Positions 53,248 to 59,749 of a stretch of DNA of 59,749 nt are shown piece by piece. The notes below the pieces were generated by a model. That model was given only the letters and a program-made list of their open reading frames with translations. It was not told the origin of the DNA and did not search any database. Origin of the DNA: Verrucomicrobiales bacterium (lineage in GTDB: Bacteria > Verrucomicrobiota > Verrucomicrobiia > Limisphaerales > Palsa-1400); NCBI GenBank assembly GCA_003140095.1, contig PLIU01000109.1:1-59749 (forward strand). Direction: 5' to 3'. Made by a program: the position numbers and the translations under genes. Every line of letters starts with the position of its first letter. Position 1 is the stretch's first letter.

Positions 53248-54267
53248 TTAGTTTTTTGTCGTAGCCAAACATGTAGCCTTCTTCTCATATTCTTCAAGGC
53301 TTGGCAGTTTCATTTTGGCCCGCTTCGCGTAAGCGCGATGCACGGCGGCCGAATTATGCCCCAACGCCTCCTGGGCGAAGCGTTCGGGATAGCCGCACGC
53401 CTTGGCCCGTTCCGCCCAGGCGTAGCGGTAGCTGTGGAGCGAAACGCCCTCAATGCCAAGTCCACGGCAACGCTGCTTGAATTCGGTCGCCCGGTCGCCT
53501 GCACGGACCCGTGATAGGTAAGGAAACAAAAAGCCTTCGCTAGCCAAGTCCTTCAGCACGCTCAATGCTTCCGCACCCAAATGGAGAATCACCGGCACGC
53601 TGGTCTTTTTGCGCGTAAAGCTGATGGTGTGATTGTCCCAATCCACGTCTTCGCCCTTCAAACAGGCGATGTCGCCCTGGCTGCCGCCGAGATGCCAGCA
53701 CAACTCGTAAAACCCTTGGCGCTCTGGATTTTTCTCACGGCCGACAATGGCCTGGTGCTCATCAAAAGTGATGGCGCGTTTTTCCTTGAACTGGACCGTT
53801 GGCCATTGCCGTTTGGGAATGATGGAGCGAGGCAGCCAGTTCATGTCGAGGGCGAAATTATGAATGCGCCGCAAAAAAACGTTCGTCGAAACCGTGCCTT
53901 TGTGAATCGCATTCAAAAGATGTTCCGCCTGGGTTTTGATCAGGACAAGATAACGAATTTGGTCGAACGCCTTGTCCTTTATCGCAACGTCCCACCGCTT
54001 CTTGGTGCTGCCGGATTTGGTGCGCCCCATTTCGTCCATGACGTGTTGCCAGTTGCGTTTGGCAAAATCAGGGTCGCTGTGCTGCAAATAGACCTGGGCA
54101 ATTTGCAGATTTACCGTCGGCTGATGGCAGGCTTCATTTTGCACATTGATGAGACGACGAGCGGTTTCAGCGTCACCGGTTTGGAGGCTTTCCCGCTTTT
54201 TGTTGAGGGTGTCGAGGGAATAATAAATCCCGTTTTCCCGCCGGAAAATATGGTACCGTTGTTTCAT
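53248..54267 (-). CDS. Tyrosine recombinase (integrase) lacking the first catalytic arginine
   Basis: 339 residues. The C-terminal catalytic domain has LHSYRYAWAERA (HxxR), QEALGHNS (second His) and HRAYAKRAK with the nucleophilic Tyr. Where the first arginine of the family belongs (TGxR), this protein has LGGSQGDIACLKGEDVDW, i.e. Ser/Gln. I recall this GGSQ variant from other Verrucomicrobia integrases, so it may be a natural subfamily. The protein should move the element in and out of its tRNA-Cys site; the partial tRNA lies 186 bases upstream of its start. A related remnant is at 37284. Confidence 0.85.
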   Translation of the reverse strand: MKQRYHIFRRENGIYYSLDTLNKKRESLQTGDAETARRLINVQNEACHQPTVNLQIAQVYLQHSDPDFAKRNWQHVMDEMGRTKSGSTKKRWDVAIKDKAFDQIRYLVLIKTQAEHLLNAIHKGTVSTNVFLRRIHNFALDMNWLPRSIIPKRQWPTVQFKEKRAITFDEHQAIVGREKNPERQGFYELCWHLGGSQGDIACLKGEDVDWDNHTISFTRKKTSVPVILHLGAEALSVLKDLASEGFLFPYLSRVRAGDRATEFKQRCRGLGIEGVSLHSYRYAWAERAKACGYPERFAQEALGHNSAAVHRAYAKRAKMKLPSLEEYEKKATCLATTKN

Positions 54268-54452
54268 GGCTCGTTTCTGTTACGAGCCTCCCACAGAATC
54301 GTGCCGACTTGTTAGCGCCTTGTGTCGGCCTGGTGGATGCCTTTTGGCAGCCTTTTCACTGCCTTGTGCTTCATGGATTCATTCCATGCACAATTCCATA
54401 CACACCGGACCGGCCAGACTTTCCAACTTGTCCTCTATCAACCACTTCGAGA

Positions 54453-54475
54453 TGGAGGCGAGGGTCGGAATCGAA
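54453..54475 (-). other. Attachment site: 3' end of tRNA-Cys
   Basis: On the minus strand, TTCGATTCCGACCCTCGCCT plus CCA reproduces the T-loop, T-stem 3' strand, acceptor strand, discriminator and CCA of bacterial tRNA-Cys. The bases before it (GACGCG) do not pair with the T-stem, so no complete tRNA is here. A short 3' copy next to an integrase is the expected trace of integration into a tRNA gene. The full tRNA-Cys would be at the other end of the element, outside the window or displaced. Confidence 0.75.
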
Positions 54476-54829
54476 CGCGTCTCGCCTTCCACAAGCCACT
54501 CGAAATCAACTACCTATGGCATCGCTGATGTCTTGAATTTAAGGCGTTTATATTTTATGTCAAGGATAACTCCACCCGACTTTTCTTAACTCAATTTAAC
54601 CCCCACCAGATGAGGTTTGCTGGCACTTCTGCTGGCACTTTTTGAGGCACTTTTTGAGGCACCTTCATATGTAGCTTCCGAAGGATTCTGCCTCACTTTC
54701 ATGAGTCGTCCGCAACGGGAAAATCGCGATGCCGTCGAATATCCTGGAAGTTCTGCGCGGTCACTTTCGTTTCGTCTGGAATCCTGGATGGCGGTAATTA
54801 AAATGCTCGAATCTCATACTCTATTGATA

Positions 54830-55001
54830 AGAGCTATCAACGGCGGAATTTCGGGATTGGATTCTTGCGGGTGGTTTTCCTCTAAAGTCTGCGGTGGCGA
54901 AACGATGCTCCATCGCGAGGCGAACATGGCGTTGTCGGCGCCAGGCGGCCCAGTCAGCAGAACATTGTGAGATTCTGCCGCCGCAACCGCAACCCCAGCT
55001 T
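54830..55001 (-). pseudogene. Fragment of comM/yifB (Mg-chelatase-like ATPase)
   Basis: The minus strand reads AAESHNVLLTGPPG, then MFASRWSIVSPPQTLEE, the Walker A region of ComM (normally HNLLMIGPPGSGKSM...LPPLTLEE). The critical GSGKS has decayed to GADNA and both ends are missing. It is a decayed scrap about 57 codons long. Confidence 0.65.
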
Positions 55002-55025
55002 AAGAGAGCGTGCAAAAGTCCAAAA

Positions 55026-55063
55026 CAAGCCTGAGACGAGGGTTCGATTCCCTTCACCCGCTC
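55026..55063 (+). other. Partial tRNA-Gly 3' end, probable attachment-site trace
   Basis: CAAGCCTGAGACGAGGGTTC, continuing GATTCCCTTCACCCGCTC, matches the anticodon-stem 3' strand, variable loop, T-arm and acceptor strand of a bacterial tRNA-Gly. The 5' half (GCGGGTG..., D-arm, anticodon) is absent upstream. It is thus a 3' fragment, as left by integration into a tRNA gene. Its antisense reading produces the well-known false peptide ERVKGIEPSS. The rest of 54490-55520 holds only the comM scrap and a short tandem repeat of GGCACTT(T) at 54615-54665. Confidence 0.7.
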
Positions 55064-55520
55064 AATTGATAGTGAGGCACTTACGAAGTATGTAGCCAGA
55101 ATGTAGCTCAAATCCGGCTTTGGCCGTCGTTCGCCGCCCTTGGCCCGCGTTGCACCCGGTCGCCAGCTACAGTGCCGATTCTGCGAGCGAAACCAACCGG
55201 GCGCAACGGAAAAAGAGCGATTGATTGGCGGTCGTTCCTGGGTGCAAGCAATCGCCCGCGCCGTGCGGCACAAGAGCACAGAGGCAACCTGACTAGCATC
55301 CGACGGCCCGGCCTGCAACTGGCACGGCGAAGGCTGCGCCCCCGGCTCTGATTGCACTGAAAGCAACACCCTAAATGCCAAAAGGAAAACCCAAAGACTT
55401 CAGTGCGCGGCAATCCGTTTTGAGGCCTGAGGAGTCACGCTTGACCGGACGGGCGACCTGGAGCACCGTTCTGGCCCATGCTAAAATACCGTTCAAATTA
55501 ATGACGTCCCAGGAGGCAAC

Positions 55521-56897
55521 ATGAGTTGGCGCTTTCGACAGTCGTTCAAGATAATTCCCGGTCTAAAATTGAATCTATCAGGATCGGGACTAAGCGCCAG
55601 CATTGGAGCGGCGCCTTTTACTTTGAATGTCGGTCCGCGCGGATTATATGGCACTGCTTCAATTCCCGGAACAGGCGTTTCATTCAGACAGCGTCTTTCA
55701 GGTGAAGCTACACCAACCCGACCTGTTCAGTTCGTGCCGACGAGCGACGACTCGCCATCATCACCGTCAAATGATGCCCCTTCATACGATTCCACCGCTC
55801 GTCCGATTCGAGAGATTCGTAGCGCAAGCACAGAACTTCTAACCAGCGAAAGTCTGAGAGAACTTAAGGATTTGATACGGACGGCTTACGAGGAACTTGA
55901 GCAAATTCGACACGAACTATGCAAGGCTAAAGATGAGGATGGTCGCGCAAATGCTCGTTTCACATCGTGGGATAAGGGTTGGTTGATGAAAAAGGTGTTC
56001 AAGAGCGCGTATGCGGCTCGTAAGGCTGAGGCTGAAATCGCAAGCGCTAGGACTGTCGAATTAGAAGAGCAGCTTAGTTTAACGACGATTGCCACGCAGA
56101 TTGAACTCGCAAGAGAGCAGGCAGAACCGCTTTTCAGGATGCGAGATGACTTTACGGTTTTATCAGGATGTGCCGCGATTTGGGACATAAAGGCAGAACA
56201 GGAAACGGACAAATTTCGACAACGAACGACGGCCGACAAAGCCATAAGCCGTGCGCGGGTCAAGTTCTCGCTAGGAAGCTGCGAACTGATTCGGTGGGAT
56301 CAAGAGGTTCCTCATTTGCAAAACGCAAAAGGTGGCGACATTTATCTATATCCTGGGTTTGTCTTGTATCGTGCGTCCAGGACGGCCTTCTCTGTCATTG
56401 ATTGCCATGATGTGAGACTTGTGGCGGTCGCTGTCAAGTTTCAAGAGGAGGAAAGCGTCCCGAATGATGCAACGAAAGTCGGACACACATGGGCGAAAAC
56501 AAACAAAGACGGAAGCCCTGACAAGCGATTCGCGAATAATTACGAAATCCCCATTGTTCGGTACGGCCAAGCAGAATTCACAAGTGGCACAGGTCTCCGG
56601 GAAGAATTTCATTTCTCAAACGCTGACGGATTGGATCGCTTCGCGAAGTCGTGGAATGCCTTCGTTGGTTCCTTCGATCACCGGATTGCAGTTGTTGCTG
56701 CGAAGGATGATTTGACTCAGGAGACGGAATCAACTGCCTCGGCACAGAACTCCGCAAAACTCGTCGGAACAGACGTGCATTTTGAATGCAATGCGTGCCA
56801 TCAGCCAATAGAAGTTAATGCCGAAGCTACGGGCCAGGAGTTTCGATGTCCCGGCTGTGGGGGAAAGCTCACCGTTCCAGAAGCCCGCGTCAGCTAA
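55521..56897 (+). CDS. DUF4236 protein with C-terminal zinc ribbon
   Basis: 458 residues. The first 60 match DUF4236 (MSWRFRQSFKIIPGLKLNLS, GPRGLYGTASIPGTG). A coiled-coil-prone middle follows (about 110-200), then a beta-rich region (240-400). The C-terminus has FECNACHQ...FRCPGCGGKL, a four-cysteine zinc ribbon near 420-455. The start follows GGAGGCAAC. Function unknown; no membrane segment is evident. It is convergent with the DUF2971 gene, overlapping its end by 8 bases. Confidence 0.8.
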   Translation: MSWRFRQSFKIIPGLKLNLSGSGLSASIGAAPFTLNVGPRGLYGTASIPGTGVSFRQRLSGEATPTRPVQFVPTSDDSPSSPSNDAPSYDSTARPIREIRSASTELLTSESLRELKDLIRTAYEELEQIRHELCKAKDEDGRANARFTSWDKGWLMKKVFKSAYAARKAEAEIASARTVELEEQLSLTTIATQIELAREQAEPLFRMRDDFTVLSGCAAIWDIKAEQETDKFRQRTTADKAISRARVKFSLGSCELIRWDQEVPHLQNAKGGDIYLYPGFVLYRASRTAFSVIDCHDVRLVAVAVKFQEEESVPNDATKVGHTWAKTNKDGSPDKRFANNYEIPIVRYGQAEFTSGTGLREEFHFSNADGLDRFAKSWNAFVGSFDHRIAVVAAKDDLTQETESTASAQNSAKLVGTDVHFECNACHQPIEVNAEATGQEFRCPGCGGKLTVPEARVS

Positions 56898-57632
56898 AGC
56901 GTGAAAATGTTCGACGTAGTTTCGGGCAACGCGTTCTGACGACAACTGAATACGTTTCTTGACACATTTTGGCCCTTACAACTTCGGTTTCAGTGAAACC
57001 ATTTGTATCCAATAACCTTCTTACCGTTGCTTCCTCCAAGGTGCAGCAAAATCCCAGAATCACTCGTTTAAGCGAATAGTCCGGCAATTGCCAATCGTAG
57101 TAACCATCAGATAATCGGCAGCGTTTGGAATCCCTGAGATCAATTTGCAGACGGTACTCCTTCTCAAAAATGAATCCAGGAGACTTGTTTCGCATTAACC
57201 GCGCGAGCAAGTCCAAAAGGTACCGATTCCGTGCTTCTTCATCGCCGCCAAATTCACGCAATCGACTAAAATCCATTACAGGGCGCTCGGGAAAATACGT
57301 CATTTTTACAAGATGGTCGTCAGGCCAAGGATATTTTACCTCGAACGCAACACCACTGTGTTTGTCGGCATAAAGGGACCAAAGAACAGGTGCAGAGAAA
57401 GAGTCGCTAAAGCATAAAACCCCCATCCACGTTTCTGACCAACGCTGGCGTTCACTGTTGAGCTTTCCACCGACTTCTGTTGATCCGGTGTGGCCGTTCC
57501 CGTACAGCCGAGTCTCCATTCAAACGGATCGTTGAAATTGGACACCAGGCCGACTCTGAACCTCCCAGCTTCAAGTGTTTTCAATGCCCCATGTGAATCT
57601 AAAAACCGATAAAGTGGAATTGGATCAGCCAT
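56890..57632 (-). pseudogene. DUF2971 gene split by a frameshift
   Basis: The N-terminal part starts at 57632 (MADPIPLYRFLDSHGALKTL, FRVGLVSNFNDPFEW) and the C-terminal part continues in another frame (METRLYG... from 57519, with GVLCFSDSFSAPVLWSLYAD and HSGVAFEVKYPW). Together they give a normal DUF2971 protein of about 245 residues. The shift lies between about 57520 and 57420; the GGGGG/TTTT runs near 57412-57422 are candidates for an indel or sequencing error. Either half alone is unlikely to work. DUF2971 function is unknown. Confidence 0.7.
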
Positions 57633-57942
57633 AATGTCTCATGCCTGTGCCACCGCCTGGTTGCTGCCTGATGTATCGGTGAATGTGCTCATGCTTGGCG
57701 GGATTTATACTGGCCCCAGGCCTCGGCGGCAAGTTGCGAAAAATGAAAGATGTTGTCGTCGGCACTACGGGTGATATGGACAGGCGCGTTGGCCACCGTC
57801 AGTTCGTGTGTGTTTGGCAGTATTCCCGGCGCGAAATCCTAAGAGCAAATTTCCCCGGCCCGGCGAGCACTGTCAAGATGTTCTCTGTGCTTGCAACGAC
57901 TTTTTCATAATAGTTATTCACCGATTTTCATTGTTTAATTCA

Positions 57943-58047
57943 GTGCCCAAAACAGGGCACGGTTTTGCGAACGCAAAACCTTAAGAGCAACCGCACAGCG
58001 GCGGGCGGCGCTGTCAAGGCAGACCGCAGCCCCGAAAGCTTTCGGGG
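57943..58047. repeat. Row of three short perfect hairpins beside the IS110 element
   Basis: GTGCCC-AAAACA-GGGCAC (57943-57960), GGTTTTGCG-AA-CGCAAAACC (57961-57980) and CCCCGAAAGCTTTCGGGG (58030-58047) follow one another downstream of the transposase stop. They may be part of the element's right non-coding end. 57633-57942 shows nothing recognisable. Confidence 0.65.
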
Positions 58048-58102
58048 CGAGGAACGCCTTGCACAGCACGAGCCGCACGACCGCTGTTTTCTTCTGCTGC
58101 GT

Positions 58103-59371
58103 TTAGTCACCGCCATTCTTCTTGACGACCTGGACAGGTTGCAGCTGCAACACCCAGGAGCCGTGTTGAAGCTGGTTGCGCGTGTGGATCGCTGCGTCGT
58201 AGGGCGTCTGGTGGCGCATCATGGCGGCGATGATTTTGAGCCAGCGCATTCCCAGGCACCGCAACGCGCAGGCGTGGCTTTGGCCCTTCTTTCTATGCGC
58301 TTCGTAGTAAATGCGCGCCCAGTCGCAATAGTGGCGGCTGAGGTCCACCCACAGATGAATAGTGGCACGGAGAAAGCGATTGCATTGATAGCGCAGATAA
58401 ACCACGGACACTTTGCCCGACTGATAGCTGACCGGAGCCATGCCCGCCAGGCATTGCAAGGCTTGCGGCGTATCAGCCAGCGGTTTGAGCGCGGCCAGTT
58501 CGCCCAGCAATCGCGGAGCCAGCTTGGGGCCTGCCCCTGGCAGTGAGGCGAAGAGCGCGTGATCGGGATGCTGTTTGAAACAGTCCGTGATGAGCGCGCG
58601 GTAGCCGGCCAGTTGCGCCTCCAAGGTCTGCAATATTTTGACGGTGGCCACGGCCAGCGCGCTTTTGGCCGCGATGGTGGCTTCGACGCCGCAAAATTGA
58701 TCGGCCTTGGCGAAAATCTCCATCCGCTTTTGGTTCCACTCTGGATGAAAGAGATTGTGCGCGTGCAGGAAGTTTTGCCATTTGCGTTTCCCCGCCTGCA
58801 CCAGGGATTGCGGCGTGGGGAAGCGCTCGACAAACGCCCAGGCTGAGGGCGCGCACCAATCGCCGAAAGCTTCCAAGGCGGCGGGATAATACTCGTAAAG
58901 CGCCTGCTGAAGCTGGTTGACCAGGGCCGTGCGTTGCTCGATCAGCGCCACTTCGTCCCGGCAGAGCAAGCGCAGTCGTTGCACCAGCGGTTCGGGCGCG
59001 GTCAGCACGCGCCAGCTTTCCCCTTCCAGGCGCAAGGCATCGGCCAGCGCCCAGCAATCGGCGCGATCCGTCTTGGTGCCGCTGGGCAGCCTGCGCGTAC
59101 GATAGGATTTGGAGCTGCGCGGATGCACCGGATAAACGCGATAATCCAGCGTCACTAACTTTTCAATGGCCGCGCTGTGCCCAGCCTCCACCGCGATGGC
59201 TACTTGCGGAAACTGCGCCAGCTTTTCCTGGCAGAGCGTCCAGCCTGCGGCTGTGTGGTCGAAGCGAAACTCGCTGACGATTTTCCCCGCGCCATCCAGC
59301 ACCAGCACGTCGTGATGGTCCTTGGCCCAATCAAACCCGGCGAAGTGCGTGATGTCATTCCATGTTTTCAT
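58103..59371 (-). mobile_element. IS110-family transposase
   Basis: The start MKTWNDITHFAGFDWAKDHH at 59371, preceded by GAAAGGAATCAG, gives 422 residues; the open frame continues upstream to 59722 but that part is non-coding. The N-terminal RuvC-like DEDD domain has Asp in AGFDWAKDHHDV (about 14), Glu in AIAVEAGHSA near 61 and the KTDRADCWALAD pair near 103. The C-terminal Transposase_20 domain has LFASLPGAGPKLAPRLLGEL near 288 and the conserved Ser in VSYQSGK near 327. The element probably extends to about 57.9 kb on one side and beyond 59.4 kb on the other. IS110 elements have no long terminal inverted repeats. Confidence 0.92.
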
Positions 59372-59490
59372 TTCTGATTCCTTTCTTTGGCTTTTGGCAG
59401 CGCCGCTGGTCGGAATGACCCGGTTCATAGTCAACCTAATACGGTGGCCCTCGCGGGGCGAAGTTCTCTCAGACTTTTGAACGCGAGCCG

Positions 59491-59557
59491 CCGGCGTCGT
59501 CGGTATTCTTGACAAAACCCTCGCAGGGTGATGTGGAGCCGACCGTGGCGACGCCGG
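59491..59557. ncRNA. Candidate bridge RNA fold upstream of the IS110 transposase
   Basis: CCGGCGTCG (59491-59499) pairs with CGACGCCGG (59549-59557). Inside it GTCGG can pair with CCGAC, and CCCTCGCAGGG forms a tip hairpin, leaving internal loops. IS110 elements encode a guide (bridge) RNA in the non-coding end next to the recombinase gene, with the target- and donor-binding loops in such internal loops. Strand and ends are not determined. Confidence 0.45.
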
Positions 59558-59610
59558 GGCAAAACGGCTGCCAGCCGCAGTATGGCCGGGAATCACCGGA
59601 ACTGCGGCGG

Positions 59611-59678
59611 CCAAGTTATTCACAGCCTCCCTGCGGCTGGCCTTTGGGGCCGCCTCCGGTCGGCCATGAATAACTTGG
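59611..59678. repeat. 17-base imperfect inverted repeat near the window end
   Basis: CCAAGTTATTCACAGCC (59611-59627) and GGCCATGAATAACTTGG (59662-59678) are complementary at 15 of 17 positions around a GC-rich centre that itself can pair. It could be an IS end, part of the bridge-RNA region, or a separate small repeat. Confidence 0.6.
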
Positions 59679-59749
59679 GACATGGTATTAGATGTGGAGC
59701 GCAGAGGGAACAGGGCGAGCAATACATGATACCGTTTCCGACGTTATTC

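Noticed and set aside
54309..54589. Three overlapping plus-strand frames near the integrase
   Set aside because: They read through the partial tRNA-Cys (WRRGSESN-type peptide), a typical false prediction, and have no ribosome sites.
54821..55381. A 186-residue minus-strand frame containing ERVKGIEPSSQAC
   Set aside because: That peptide is the known antisense translation of a tRNA 3' end; the rest overlaps the comM scrap in another frame.
59372..59722. N-terminal extension of the IS110 transposase (117 extra residues)
   Set aside because: Composition is unlike protein, a good ribosome site precedes the ATG at 59371, and the stretch carries hairpins expected of a non-coding IS end.
1..59749. 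CRISPR array or rRNA genes
   Set aside because: No regularly spaced direct repeats with unique spacers and no rRNA-like sequence were found; the only periodic array is the short TGCTTCG set.

Overview
The window looks like a patchwork accessory region of a Verrucomicrobiota-like chromosome (moderate GC). That lineage guess is an inference from gene types, not a database match. The basis is a tyrosine integrase with GGSQGD in place of the usual arginine box, copies of radC-type genes, an ECF-controlled copper locus and several orphan families. Few housekeeping genes are present. The backbone shows mainly as fragments: a comM remnant, 3' scraps of tRNA-Cys and tRNA-Gly, and a cut-off aldo/keto reductase.

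Region 1 (1-5.5 kb, minus strand) holds a metallophosphoesterase that runs off the window, an AAA+ ATPase, two unknown proteins, a short-chain dehydrogenase and a RadC/JAB protein. The dehydrogenase lies between two inverted ~100-base structured repeats. Each repeat starts with the last codons of radC and contains a terminator-like hairpin nested in an outer stem. Region 2 (5.5-7.4 kb) is mostly non-coding, with a ~150-base imperfect hairpin and one unassigned gene.

Region 3 (7.4-29.2 kb) is a defence-type island. A tightly coupled plus-strand operon encodes an adenine-type DNA methylase, a protein with two GHKL ATPase modules (a MORC/Hsp90-like N-terminus and a histidine-kinase C-terminus), a receiver-like protein and a protein of unknown function. 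This is my best candidate for an undescribed system. Convergent to it is a minus-strand operon: HTH regulator, DUF499 ATPase, small DUF3780-like protein, DUF1156 methylase and PLD-SNF2 helicase (the helicase-methylase-ATPase layout). It continues into an 88-residue gene, a CBS/HEPN-like protein and a nuclease-like DUF5655 protein. Broken RecG-like and integrase genes and a large SMC/RloC-like ATPase follow.

Region 4 (about 30-54.5 kb) looks like a mobilizable integrative element. It has a coupling protein, a ParA-like ATPase with a DNA-binding partner and phased heptamer repeats, a MobF relaxase, and no visible mating-pair genes. Its cargo is an arsenic operon (arsR, aquaporin, DUF6428, arsC, with an ArsR-type palindrome) and a large copper locus: DUF3347 proteins, an anti-sigma-like protein, a CnrX-like sensor, TolC/CusB/CusA, an ECF sigma factor and a copper P-type ATPase. 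Three copies of one promoter (TGAGGG, 15 bases, CGTATTAA) precede the periplasmic copper genes and probably define the ECF regulon. The element ends with an integrase next to a 23-base 3' end of tRNA-Cys.

Region 5 (54.5-59.7 kb) contains a tRNA-Gly 3' fragment, the comM remnant, a DUF4236 protein, a frameshifted DUF2971 gene, and an IS110-family transposase flanked by structured non-coding DNA that could encode its bridge RNA.
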